The translations under genes were made by a program, and so were the position numbers. From Chloroflexota bacterium (GTDB lineage: Bacteria; Chloroflexota; UBA6077; FW602-bin22; JACPRP01), in assembly GCA_023480885.1 (NCBI GenBank), contig JAMCWX010000067.1:1-42368 (forward strand): a stretch of DNA of 42,368 nucleotides, written 5' to 3'. This document shows positions 1 to 8,900 of this stretch, in pieces; position 1 is the first letter of the stretch, and every line of letters starts with the position of its first letter. The notes beneath the pieces are model-generated. The model was not told the origin of the DNA. It did not search any database and saw only the letters and a program-made list of their open reading frames with translations.

Positions 1-34
1 GCTCGTGGGGGTTCAAATCCCCCCTTCGGCACCA
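1..34 (+). tRNA. 3' end of a tRNA gene, probably tRNA-Leu (cut by window start)
   Basis: The sequence holds a T arm (GGGGG stem, TTCAAAT loop, CCCCC), then the acceptor 3' strand CTTCGGC, discriminator A and an encoded CCA. The implied 5' acceptor strand GCCGAAG and the GCTCGT run before the T arm, which looks like the end of a long variable arm, fit bacterial tRNA-Leu. The anticodon is outside the window, so the amino acid is an inference. Confidence 0.7.
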
Positions 35-48
35 AGAGTTGAACAATC

Positions 49-124
49 GCGGGAGTAACTCAGTTGGTAGAGTGCCTGCCTTCCAAGCAGGTTGTCGCGA
101 GTTCGAGTCTCGTCTCCCGCTCCA
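49..124 (+). tRNA. tRNA-Gly (anticodon TCC)
   Basis: A full cloverleaf can be drawn. The acceptor GCGGGAG pairs with CTCCCGC, the anticodon stem CCTGC/GCAGG (75..79, 87..91) holds the loop CTTCCAA with anticodon TCC, the T stem is GCGAG/CTCGT, and discriminator T is followed by an encoded CCA. It lies 14 bp behind the preceding tRNA gene, so the two probably share a transcript. The 3' part of the gene (80..126) is repeated exactly at 27418..27464, so it serves as the integration site of the island. The tRNA remains intact, and the island probably supplies its 3' half. Confidence 0.95.
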
Positions 125-126
125 AA
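80..126 (+). repeat. attL: left copy of the 47-bp island-flanking direct repeat
   Basis: These 47 bases are identical to 27418..27464 and the match breaks on both sides (C79 against A27417, T127 against G27465). It begins at the first base of the anticodon loop of tRNA-Gly and runs to two bases past CCA. This is the typical geometry of tyrosine integrases that use the anticodon loop as crossover site and restore the tRNA 3' end. Confidence 0.93.
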
Positions 127-156
127 TGGGGCCTAATCCCTAATTTAGAGTGAATT

Positions 157-186
157 CCGCCCGAAACCCGCTTCCAAGTGGGGCGG
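157..186 (+). terminator. hairpin behind tRNA-Gly, possible terminator
   Basis: CCGCCC (157..162) pairs with GGGCGG (181..186), followed by ATTTCTCATTTT. Inside it a second stem CCCGC (167..171) with GTGGG (178..182) frames TTCCAA, and the two alternatives overlap. It could end the tRNA transcript, but the T run is interrupted. The inner part also resembles the tRNA-Gly anticodon arm (see findings). Confidence 0.4.
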
Positions 187-372
187 ATTTCTCATTTTGA
201 GCCCATTTTTGACATCCGAGTGGGGAAAGTCCGAAAATGGCTCATCCGCACGAAATCCTCGGTGACAACCAGCCTCAACTAGTTAGCCTTCCCCATCGAA
301 AGCTGCCAGGCGTCCAGTGAATCTGAACTTTTGCCTGTCAGACAATTATGTAATGCTCAGAGGCATATTACT

Positions 373-1449
373 ATGGTCAGGAGAATCGGTCACAGATGGC
401 AGAACATGAGGAAAGATGACATACCACTAGAGCGACTCATCGAGCACTTCCGGCTCTTCAATCGCACCGAGAACAAATCACCTCGGACGGTGGAATGGTA
501 CGACGAGAATTTGCAGTTGTTTCTACACTGGCTACAGCGGTGCGGCAAGTCGACGCTGTTAGGTGACCTGGACATCCACATTGTGAGGGAGTTCATCATC
601 AATCAGCAGGATAGGACGATAAAGCACGAGAATCACCCCTTTGCGCCGCCTACACCTGGAGGGTTCTCCTCCCACACTATCCAAAGTCGGGTTAGGGCAC
701 TTCGCTCTTTCTTCCACTGGCTGAAGCGTGAAGGCTACGCTGAGACTCACATCCTCGAAGATCTCAAAGTACCCAAAGTCCAGAAGAACCTGGTGGAGAT
801 CCTCTCGGAAGAAGAGATCAGAGCAATCCTGGGAGCCATCGACCGCAATACAGCAAACGGTGCCCGAAACTATGCCATCGTCTGGATCTTCCTGGACACC
901 GGGCTCCGCTGCTCGGAACTGACCAACCTGAAGTACGAAGATACTCACATTGAGGAAGGTTATCTTCGGGTTCTAGGCAAGGGCAACAAAGAGCGGGTAG
1001 TGCCAGTCGGGGCTAACGGGCAACGGATAATACTCCGCTATCGAGACCATTTTCGCCCTCAGCCTAATGGCGCCGCCATTAACAACTTCTTTCTTTCGCT
1101 GGATGGTCAGCCGCTGACTGTGAACTCGGTGGAGCAAATACTCGGCCGTCTGGGGAAACGAGCAGGAGTTAAAAGGCTCCACCCGCACCTCTTGCGACAT
1201 ACTTTCGCCACACGGTATCTAATTAATGGGGGCGATGTTTTCACCCTTCAGCGAATACTAGGGCATACAACACTGGCCATGGTCAACCAGTACGTACAAT
1301 TAGCATCGAGTCACGTCGTGATCCAGCATCGGAAGTTTTCGCCTATGGATGCATTAGGGCTGAGGCATCGGGAGAGAAACACCACCCGCGTGAGTAAGTC
1401 CAAAGAAAGCGTAAGCAAGACGCGCAAGGCTACCCCAGCAGCGATATAA
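373..1449 (+). CDS. tyrosine-type site-specific integrase of the island
   Basis: This 358-residue phage-type integrase would catalyse recombination between the tRNA-Gly attB and the island attP. An N-terminal SAM-like core-binding domain (about residues 15-125) is followed by the catalytic domain with all expected residues: R179 (GLRCSE), K206 (GKGNKER), H272 and R275 (HLLRH), H298 (LGH) and Y307 (NQYV). The frame is open from TTG 331, but I chose ATG 373 because AGAGG lies 9 bases upstream. ATG 406 is also possible, since clear homology starts just after it. The position directly inside attL and the same orientation as the tRNA are typical of tRNA-borne islands. The basic Ser/Lys/Thr-rich tail after about residue 335 is not part of the catalytic fold. 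No promoter was recognised, so it may be read from the tRNA. Confidence 0.9.
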   Translation: MVRRIGHRWQNMRKDDIPLERLIEHFRLFNRTENKSPRTVEWYDENLQLFLHWLQRCGKSTLLGDLDIHIVREFIINQQDRTIKHENHPFAPPTPGGFSSHTIQSRVRALRSFFHWLKREGYAETHILEDLKVPKVQKNLVEILSEEEIRAILGAIDRNTANGARNYAIVWIFLDTGLRCSELTNLKYEDTHIEEGYLRVLGKGNKERVVPVGANGQRIILRYRDHFRPQPNGAAINNFFLSLDGQPLTVNSVEQILGRLGKRAGVKRLHPHLLRHTFATRYLINGGDVFTLQRILGHTTLAMVNQYVQLASSHVVIQHRKFSPMDALGLRHRERNTTRVSKSKESVSKTRKATPAAI

Positions 1450-1464
1450 CGACGCAACTGAGAG

Positions 1465-1827
1465 CTATCTCACCAGTGGAGCGTACCCAGCGGCGATGAG
1501 GAGTTCATCCATGTCTTGAAGGGCAAGCCCCAACCCAAGGCCGAGGCGGATCACCGCATCCCGACTCGGATGCTTCAGCTTATGGTCAATTATCAGAGGC
1601 TGGTTCAAGGGATCGGAGTCTTGGTTCAAGAGGCGTGATACGTAACCTATATCTAGCCACGAACGATGCGCAACCTGGGTTATTGAAAGGTCGGAACAGC
1701 GAAAGTGGCGACGCAAAATCTCGCTGAAGCTATCAGATGAAGTGCCTGATTGTTTACCGTCACTTCTCTCCAGTAAGCTTCGTCCATCTTTTGCTCGGGA
1801 TTCTTGCGGCCATCTGTTTCCATTCAT
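1465..1827 (-). CDS. XRE-like helix-turn-helix regulator
   Basis: This is a protein of about 120 residues, convergent with the integrase and 15 bp from its stop. Residues 33-120 look like a small lambda-repressor-type HTH domain. The segment reading SITQVAHRS..IGYVSRLLN has the helix-turn-helix pattern, and the C-terminal part (AVIRLGLGLGLALQDMDELLIAAGYAPL) is a phrase common to XRE-family proteins that count on the last helix. The first 30 residues are polar and probably disordered. No good ribosome site precedes ATG 1827, so the true start may be downstream. It is probably the island's own regulator, for integrase or for the BREX operon on its other side. Its target is unknown. Confidence 0.65.
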   Translation of the reverse strand: MNGNRWPQESRAKDGRSLLERSDGKQSGTSSDSFSEILRRHFRCSDLSITQVAHRSWLDIGYVSRLLNQDSDPLNQPLIIDHKLKHPSRDAVIRLGLGLGLALQDMDELLIAAGYAPLVR

Positions 1828-2367
1828 CAGTCGTTCTTGGTCGCTCCAGCGAGCGTAGAATGGGTGGCTGCCATAGCGGAAAACCAGAATAATACGGGCC
1901 TGGATCGCTTCAACATTTCTTGCTCTGCACTTGTTATGGTTCGGCTAGGCGCCAATTCTTACCCTTGGGGTCACTCAAAGGAAGGCGAGCGACGCAATTA
2001 GCGTTCACGGCAATAGCACATAGCCGACATTGACAAGAATACCTTCAGAGGATAGAAGGCGCAAGGCATTGGGCGCAAGCAGCGCCCAATGCCTTGACGA
2101 TGTTATTTAATGACTGAGTCGAATTAGAAGTTGACTCACCTTGATTGGCAAGGTCCTCCTGACGGGCGCGTACAAGTAGTGAAGTCCCGTTAGCCAGGGT
2201 GACACTTTGGAAGCTTCCTCAGCCATCAAACTTACGTAAAAAGTAACCCATTTACGTAGGAACCCAAATGAGCAAATATTCACCACAGCTATGGGCACTT
2301 TTTGGCGGGTGCTCGCTAGATGATTTGCCCTTTAGGATCGGGAATACGTTGTTCGGCTGGCTGACCC
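1828..2367. other. non-coding stretch between HTH gene and BREX promoter
   Basis: About 540 bases without a convincing gene. Short open frames on both strands lack ribosome sites and protein-like composition. The only structures I see are the perfect 15-bp hairpin at 2062..2096 and the promoter that follows at 2368. Confidence 0.5.
2062..2096 (+). repeat. perfect 15-bp inverted repeat (hairpin)
   Basis: CAAGGCATTGGGCGC (2062..2076), loop AAGCA, then the exact complement 2082..2096. The downstream ACGATGTTATTT is T-rich but not a clean T tract. No gene ends close by on either strand, so it is either an orphan terminator protecting the BREX promoter, the end of a small RNA, or an operator-like or mobile hairpin. 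Confidence 0.6.
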
Positions 2368-2396
2368 TTGCCGTCTTGGCGTCCAAGGGCTATAAT
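2368..2396 (+). promoter_or_regulatory. sigma-70-type promoter of the BREX operon
   Basis: TTGCCG (2368..2373), a 17-base spacer and a perfect TATAAT (2391..2396). Transcription would start near 2403, leaving an untranslated leader of about 150 bases before brxL. All following genes to 16237 are on this strand and mostly overlap, so this is probably the main operon promoter. Confidence 0.75.
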
Positions 2397-2555
2397 CTTT
2401 CCGTTGATTCAACTGGTAAACACAGTAGATGCCTCGGCAAGGGGTCCAATGGGGCATTGCTGTGATTGGTGCTCCACATAGGTCGATGAACGATCTAGTA
2501 GCCTCCCCACAAGAGAGACTCGTGATCCTTGAGTCCACAGCAGGAGAAATTCGGG

Positions 2556-4607
2556 ATGAGTTCCCAGGTTGTGCAAGACGAACTTGACCGCAAAGTTCTC
2601 GAACAGTTTCCAGGACGGGTGGTGCGGAAAGATCTCGTGGGCAAGGTCAAGGGACAGTTGAACGTCCCAGCCTACGTGCTCGAGTACCTCTTGGGCAAAT
2701 ACTGCTCTTCAGGGGAAGAAGACGTCGTCGATGCCGGACTTGGGGAGGTCAAGCGTGTTCTGATTGAGCACTATGTCCACCCCGATCAATCTGAGTGGTT
2801 CAAGTCCCAAGTGAAGGCGCAGAGCCAGCATCGTGTCATCGACAAGGTCAAGGTGCGCCTGGTCGAAACAGAGGACAAGCATTGGGCTAGCCTGGTTAAT
2901 CTGCAAATCGATCGGGTTCATATCAGCGAAGAGCTGGTGCAGCGGTACGAGCGATTGCTCGCGGGTGGGGTATGGGCAATTATCGATCTAGCCTACGACC
3001 CCCAGCTCATTCATAAGGGTGATATCCGACCTTTTAACGTCATTGATCTTCGTCCTATTCAATTGGCAGCCAGCAATCTGCTTGACGAGGTGCGTCAGAA
3101 GCGCCCTCTTTTCTCGCACGATGAGTGGGTAGACTTCCTCCTGCGCAGCATTGGTCTCGAGCCGGCACAGTTGACATCGCGCCTGAGGATGCTCTACTTG
3201 GCTAGGTTGATTCCACTCGTGGAGAACAACTTCAACCTCGTCGAGTTCGGACCGCGGATGACTGGCAAGAGCTATGTGTACCGGGAAATCACTCCGTATG
3301 CCATATTGGTTTCCGGCGGCGATGTTACTGTCCCCAGTTTGTTTGTCTCGCACACTGGCAAGGGCCGTCTTGGCCTGGTGGGCCTTTGGGACGTAGTAGC
3401 TTTCGATGAAGTGGCCGGCTTAACCCGCCTGGCCAATGCCCAGGCAATAAACCTGCTGAAGGACTATATGGAATCGGGGAGCTTCAGCCGCGGAAGAGAA
3501 GAGATCACAGCGCCAGCTTCCCTCGTCTTCATCGGTAACATAAACATTGACGTCGATGTTGCGCTGCGCACGAGTCACCTATTCACCCCTTTCCCGCCCG
3601 AGATGCAGGACTTGGCCTTTCTTGATCGCTTCCACATGTATCTGCCGGGCTGGGAGCTTCCCAAGATGGCCAGTGCCTTGCTGACCACTCGCTATGGTCT
3701 GGTCGTCGATTACCTATCTGAGGTCTTCCGCGAGCTACGGAAGCTGACCTTCGGAGACGCGCTGGATCGATACTTTGATCTCGGCGAAGCGCTCAATAAG
3801 CGCGACGAGAAAGCTGTCCGCAAGACCGTATCTGGCTACGTGAAGCTGCTTCATCCTGACGGCAATTACACCAAGTCGGAATTGGAAGAGTATCTGTCAC
3901 TGGCCTTAGAACTCCGCCGAAGAGTGAAAGAGCAGCTGCGGCGAATGGGTGGAGTTGAGTATTGGAACACGTCTCTGTCCTATCGCGATCGGGACACCGG
4001 CGCCGAGAATTTCGTTGCCGTGCCAGAACAAGGTGAGGCTCTGGTTATCCCTCCAGATCCTTTGCCGCCCGGCACTACTTTCACCGTGGGGCTGGACGCG
4101 GAAAGCCAACGCTATGCCCTCTTCCGTGTGGAGGTCGCGCTGATGAAAGGCGGCGGTTTCACGGCCACCGGAGCAGTTGGCAAGTCTATGAAAGAGGCCA
4201 TCCGCACGGCTTACGACTATTTGCGCAGCAACGTGCATCGTTTCACAATCGATCGTTCCCTTGAAGACCTCGACGTGCATTTCCAGGTCGTAAACCTGAT
4301 GCAGGCGAAGGAGGGAAGCCAGACGGCGGCGGCTTTCTTCATTGCTCTCTTCTCCGCTCTCGTGAGCAAGCCGATTCGGCCTGGCACGGTGGTATTGGGC
4401 GAAATCACGATCCAGGGTGGGGTGTTGCCAGTGACCGAGCTGGCCGAATGTGTCCAGTTGGCCAGAGAGAACGGCGCGCGACGGGTCCTCGTGCCAACGA
4501 CCAACGCCAGAGACATCCCGCATATCCCTTACGAGTTGCTTACTGGATTGGAACTGGCCTTCTACGCCGACCCGAAAGATTGCCTGCTAAAGGCGCTTCA
4601 AGACTGA
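2556..4607 (+). CDS. brxL: BREX protein BrxL (AAA+ ATPase with Lon-like C-terminal domain)
   Basis: This 683-residue protein is the BrxL component of BREX phage defence, a DNA-binding AAA+ ring ATPase. Walker A is GPRMTGKS at residues 232-239 and Walker B is AFDE with D284 and E285. The C-terminal 170 residues have the Lon-protease fold signature (ALVSKPIRPG, then GEITIQGGVLPV, then GARRVLVP). At the positions where E. coli Lon has its catalytic Ser and Lys I read Q589 and A630, so proteolysis is doubtful. The start is ATG 2556 with AGGAG 9 bases upstream; the frame stays open upstream to TTG 2529, which lacks a ribosome site. In classical type 1 clusters brxL is last, but here it leads the operon. 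Confidence 0.93.
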   Translation: MSSQVVQDELDRKVLEQFPGRVVRKDLVGKVKGQLNVPAYVLEYLLGKYCSSGEEDVVDAGLGEVKRVLIEHYVHPDQSEWFKSQVKAQSQHRVIDKVKVRLVETEDKHWASLVNLQIDRVHISEELVQRYERLLAGGVWAIIDLAYDPQLIHKGDIRPFNVIDLRPIQLAASNLLDEVRQKRPLFSHDEWVDFLLRSIGLEPAQLTSRLRMLYLARLIPLVENNFNLVEFGPRMTGKSYVYREITPYAILVSGGDVTVPSLFVSHTGKGRLGLVGLWDVVAFDEVAGLTRLANAQAINLLKDYMESGSFSRGREEITAPASLVFIGNINIDVDVALRTSHLFTPFPPEMQDLAFLDRFHMYLPGWELPKMASALLTTRYGLVVDYLSEVFRELRKLTFGDALDRYFDLGEALNKRDEKAVRKTVSGYVKLLHPDGNYTKSELEEYLSLALELRRRVKEQLRRMGGVEYWNTSLSYRDRDTGAENFVAVPEQGEALVIPPDPLPPGTTFTVGLDAESQRYALFRVEVALMKGGGFTATGAVGKSMKEAIRTAYDYLRSNVHRFTIDRSLEDLDVHFQVVNLMQAKEGSQTAAAFFIALFSALVSKPIRPGTVVLGEITIQGGVLPVTELAECVQLARENGARRVLVPTTNARDIPHIPYELLTGLELAFYADPKDCLLKALQD

Positions 4608-4625
4608 CCTGTGGTGGTGTCAATT

Positions 4626-5408
4626 ATGGAACAAACGCCAAAGTTCCGCGCCCGGCTGCAGCGTGGTGGCCTCGGCTTCCACGAGATGCGCCGTCTATTA
4701 GAGGCCTACGCCGAACATGGCAGCTTTGATAGGCTTAAGCAGCAAGTCTTCAAAGAGAATCTTCTCGGGAAGACTTCTGATCGAATACTGGAAGCAATGC
4801 TTGGTGCTTTCAAATGGCGCTTTCTGGAGCCTCTGGGGTTGCCGCCATCCGGTTTGATTGCCGGGGCTATGATCAGTCGAATGTCAGATGCAGCGAAGAC
4901 ACAAGCTCTTTTCCCTTACTTCGTGATTTCGGATCCGTTGGTCGAGAAATGCTATCGCGACCTTGTGTTGGTGGCGCTTGGATCTACAGATGCCAATATT
5001 ACTACCAAAGGCATTGTTGAATATTTGACCAAGCTTAGCGATAGCCATCCAGAGTTGGGAGGCTGGTCTGAGAGCATGCGCTCACGTTGGGCACAAGGCT
5101 TCACCAAACTACTTCGCGACTTTGGTCTGTTGGAGCGATATCCGCAGACGAGGCTACATCAGTTGTGGCTGCTACCAGAAGCCTTTGCCTTTTTCTGGCT
5201 GTGGTTCTTTTACCAGACGGGCTCGTACTGGGAAACTGAACGACAAGGTTTGTGGGAACTGCTTCAACTCGAAGCCGGACATAGGAACGAACTACTCGCC
5301 GAAGGAGCGCTCCATGGATGGTGGCATTATCAGCGATTGGGGGAGATCGTCCAGTTTCAGCCGAACTTCAGTAGTACCGAGGAGTGGTTAGAGCGTGGGT
5401 TGGACTGA
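4626..5408 (+). CDS. brxA: BREX protein BrxA (DUF1819 family)
   Basis: This 260-residue protein matches the BrxA/DUF1819 family by its N-terminal phrase about a helical LLEAY..HGSFDRLKQQV region, the FLEPLGLPPSGLIAGAMIS segment and its place directly before brxB. BrxA is a small helical DNA-binding protein needed for BREX in characterised type 1 systems. The start was taken as ATG 4626; GTG 4611 is in frame and possible. It follows brxL by 18 bases and overlaps brxB by 14. Aromatic runs near residues 175-205 (FAFFWLWFFYQTG) are hydrophobic, which explains the old inner-membrane label of the family, but I see no signal peptide. Confidence 0.88.
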   Translation: MEQTPKFRARLQRGGLGFHEMRRLLEAYAEHGSFDRLKQQVFKENLLGKTSDRILEAMLGAFKWRFLEPLGLPPSGLIAGAMISRMSDAAKTQALFPYFVISDPLVEKCYRDLVLVALGSTDANITTKGIVEYLTKLSDSHPELGGWSESMRSRWAQGFTKLLRDFGLLERYPQTRLHQLWLLPEAFAFFWLWFFYQTGSYWETERQGLWELLQLEAGHRNELLAEGALHGWWHYQRLGEIVQFQPNFSSTEEWLERGLD

Positions 5409-5973
5409 GTCTGTGCAAGCTCTGGAACAGAAGGTCGAGGGAATGCTTCGAGGGACGTACCGCCCTCAAGATGGTATCCCGTTCTTCCGCGTCCAATACC
5501 CGCCGGCGCAGGAGCGTGAGGCACTCGCCAAGCTACATCTCTTTGCCGACAGGTTATCCCAAAGAGGTTGGCCAACTGAGATCGTTTCCCTTACTGAGAT
5601 ATTGGAGAAGGCTCTCTGCGACTTACTTGGCGTGCCTCCTTCGGGCCTATCTGCTCGGTTGCAGGAATGGGAGCAATCCTTGGACAGACCTGAGCTGCTG
5701 GATATGCTGAAGGACAGCCTGCCCGATGCAGTGGTGGGCGTGCTGGTGGATCGTCTGAAAGAAGTGCCGAAGGAAAGCGTTGTGGTGCTGGTGCGTCTGG
5801 GGGCGTTAGTGCCGTTCGTTCGCTCCTCGACATTCGAGTCGAAGCTGGAGAGCAAGGTCCAATGCGTAATCGTCCTGCCGTACCCTGGGACGACTCTCGG
5901 GGCGGTCCTCGATGTGGCCGCCGCCAGTGCTCAGGGCGGTTACTACCGTGGGGAAACCATCCCGTGGCAGTAG
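5395..5973 (+). CDS. brxB: BREX protein BrxB (DUF1788 family)
   Basis: This 192-residue protein belongs to the BrxB/DUF1788 family. Features are the N-terminal VEGMLRGTYRPQDGIPFFRV region, the central SLTEILEKALCDLL segment and the terminal VIVLPYPGTTLG followed by GGYYRGETIPW, close to the usual family ending. Its length matches the family (about 190-200). The start is GTG 5395 inside the end of brxA (14-base overlap), which implies translational coupling. The exact biochemical role of BrxB is not established; it is an essential component in the type 1 systems studied. Confidence 0.9.
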   Translation: MGWTESVQALEQKVEGMLRGTYRPQDGIPFFRVQYPPAQEREALAKLHLFADRLSQRGWPTEIVSLTEILEKALCDLLGVPPSGLSARLQEWEQSLDRPELLDMLKDSLPDAVVGVLVDRLKEVPKESVVVLVRLGALVPFVRSSTFESKLESKVQCVIVLPYPGTTLGAVLDVAAASAQGGYYRGETIPWQ

Positions 5974-5983
5974 GAGAGTAAAG

Positions 5984-8900
5984 ATGCGAATTGAAGAGTT
6001 GCTCGACCGCAATCCTGACCGCGAAATAACCAGCGTCGTGAAGATCACCGATCACGAGGCCCACCGCGTTTGGACGGAAATGGATGAATACGTCCCGACG
6101 GACAAGGTGAAGACCTACTTCCGGGATATCGCGGAAATGCTCGCCGAGACCCGCCAGGGTGCCACCGAGCGCGTCTGTGTCTGGCTCTCCGGATTCTTTG
6201 GCTCGGGCAAGAGCCACTTCACCAAGGTCCTCGGCTACCTGCTCGAGGATCGAAAGCTTGTTGATCCCGATGGGCACACCCACTCCTCCAGTGAATTGCT
6301 CGCGCGGAAGCTCAGCCTCGAGAATTTCCTTCCGCTCCTGACGACAGAGTTGCGCGCAAGAGTAGTCTACATCAATCTACTCGACTACGATCCGCAGGCC
6401 CAAGATCGACCTACTTTCAGCCGGCTCATCTATCGTGGACTGTTGGAACATAGGGGCTTGTCCACGATGTTCTGGGTAGCTGAGTGGGAGAAGGAACTTC
6501 AGCAAGTTGGCAAGTGGAGCGAGTTCGAGAAGTGGGTTGTGTCTACCTTCGGCCGTCCCTGGGACCAGGAGCGCAAGCTAAACGCGGAGGCCGTTCTGTC
6601 GAAGGCACTACCCGTCGTCCTGCCAGAACTTTATAAGACAGAAGAAGATGCGAAGAGTGCGTTGCGCGACAGTAAGCACAGGTACTCGACCGTCGAGCCC
6701 TCGACGGTAGTGGCCAGCCTCTGGGAAGAGGCCAAAGGCATAGATCCCGAAAGAGGTCGGGTCGTCGTCCTACTGGACGAGGTAGGGTTGTACATCGGCG
6801 ATAGCGTGGAGCGCCTTACTGACTTGAACGCCTTGGCAGAGCAGGTCCACCAACAGAGTGAGGGGAAGGTAATCCTCGTTGCCACCGCCCAAGAGGCGCT
6901 TACCGATCTCGTGCCTAGGTTGACAGCAGATCGCCAGATACTCGAGTGGCTGCGGGATCGCTTCCGCTTGACACTTGGGCTGGAGCCAAGTGAGGTAAAG
7001 GCGGTGGTCGCCGACCGTCTGCTTCGCAAGACACCGCAGGGCGCTGTTCAGTTGCGTCGGCTCTATCAGGCTGAATCAGGTAATCTCCGTGCCGCCTTGG
7101 CTATCGATCGCAATTGGACCGAAGATGACTTCGTCGCGCAATACCCCCTCCCGCCTTATACGGTACCGCTCACTCAGGCGATTATCGGGGCTATGCGAGG
7201 CTCAGTCGAGGAGGCACGTAGGCTAAGCGGCGCTCAGCGCTCGATGCTTAAGCTCTCCCAGGCGATCCTTACTGGCGAAGGCGGGATCGTGCGTGGGGCA
7301 CAGCAGCAAATCGGATGGCTGGCCGGTCTCGACGTGATATACGATGCTCTTGCCCCTGATTTGCGCTTCGTGCGTGCGGACCAGCTGGCTGCTATCCAAC
7401 AACTGGAGCAACTCGGCGACGTGGATGGGCTTTCAGTGGCCAAGGTCGCCAAAGCGCTCTTCCTACTCCAACAAGTCAGCAAGCGTTATCCTTCCAACCT
7501 CGATAACCTTGTCTCCGCCCTGGTGGCCAACGCAGGTGAGGACACCAACGCCTTGCGTCAAGCCATCGGAGGATGTTTAGAAAAGCTGCAGGAGAGTGGC
7601 TGGGTGATTCAGGAGGACGGACAATATCGCCTTCTCACACCAACCGAGCACGATCTCGAGAACGACGTGCGAAGAAACTGGCCCAGCGTTGGCAAGCTGA
7701 AAGATGGGGCGGTAAACCTGGTCAAGACGCTGCTAGAGAACTACCGCTATGAGCACGGGCGGATACGACGCCCACTGCGAGTTGCGATGGAAGTGGATGG
7801 TCAGGTCATCGAGGAAGACGGTGATCTGGCAGTCGAGCTGTTCACTCCGTTCGCAGAGGAGACTCCGGATGAGATACTGGGACGAAGCATCGGCGAACCA
7901 GAAACGCTCTTCTTGAAGGCCGGCGATCAGGCGGATCTGAAGCCTGTGCTAGAGCGAACGCTTGCCATTGAGGAAACGCTCAAGCAATGGCGATCGCGCA
8001 CGTTGAGCGATCAACAGCAGAAGCACCGAGATCGCCTGGAACGAGAAGCACAAACTGCACGGCAGACAAGACTGACTCAACTTCTGCAAAAAGCGTTTCT
8101 CGATGGCAGGATCTACCTGGCCGGGAAAGATATCTCTCCATCTGGCAACAGCTTGCGATCTGCCCTGGATTCTCAACTGGCTGGGATCGCGAAGGACATT
8201 TTTACTGAGTTTATCGATGACCGGCCCGAAAAGGATGATGATTGTGCAGCAATCCTTAATTGGCAGCCCGGCACCGCGCTTCCTGACGTGTACGCTCGCC
8301 TCAACTTGCTTACCGCCACGAATCAGATTCGCCACGACCTGGGGCCGCTCCACACAGTAAAGTTGGAATTGAGGCGTCGAAGTGATAGAGGACTTGACCG
8401 CGATGGCAAGGAACTTCACGAACATTACGAGAAAAAGCCATACGGATGGGATCCGAGGTTGGTCAGGCTCCTGCTGGCCACGCTCTTCAAAGCCGGCATA
8501 ATTGGCGTCGTCTACCAGGGCCGTAATCTGAGCGGGCCGACCGATCCTCAGGCTCGACTAGTTTTCAGCGGGGTTCGCGACTTTCAGAGGGCAACCTTCG
8601 ACTTGCTCCCCGAAGTTGACTGGCGCAAGGCGAGCGATCTGTGCAGCCAGTTATTCGGGGTCGATGGCGGTGATACCTTCGAGCGTACGGCGACGGTAGT
8701 TAAGGAACAGGCGATGAGTTGGAAGCAGGAAGCTGAACAGTTGGCAATCCGCTGTCGTGACAACCAGTTGCCCCAAAATCTTGGCAACACCTGCCACCAA
8801 ACTGCCGAGACGTTAGGAGGAATCGCCCAGCTCGCCGATCCTAATGGCCGGTTGCGGCGTTTTCTCGATCAAGCCGAAACGCTGAGCGGGCAGATGCCCA

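Noticed and set aside
2268-2465. 65-residue open frame upstream of brxL
   Set aside because: It overlaps the TTGCCG-17-TATAAT promoter, has no ribosome site and no protein similarity I can recognise.
3906-4523. 205-residue open frame on the minus strand
   Set aside because: Antisense to the Lon-like domain of brxL, which is clearly coding; no domain seen.
5591-6283. 230-residue open frame on the minus strand
   Set aside because: It lies wholly opposite brxB and brxC, is Pro/Arg-rich and has no recognisable domain; a shadow of real genes.
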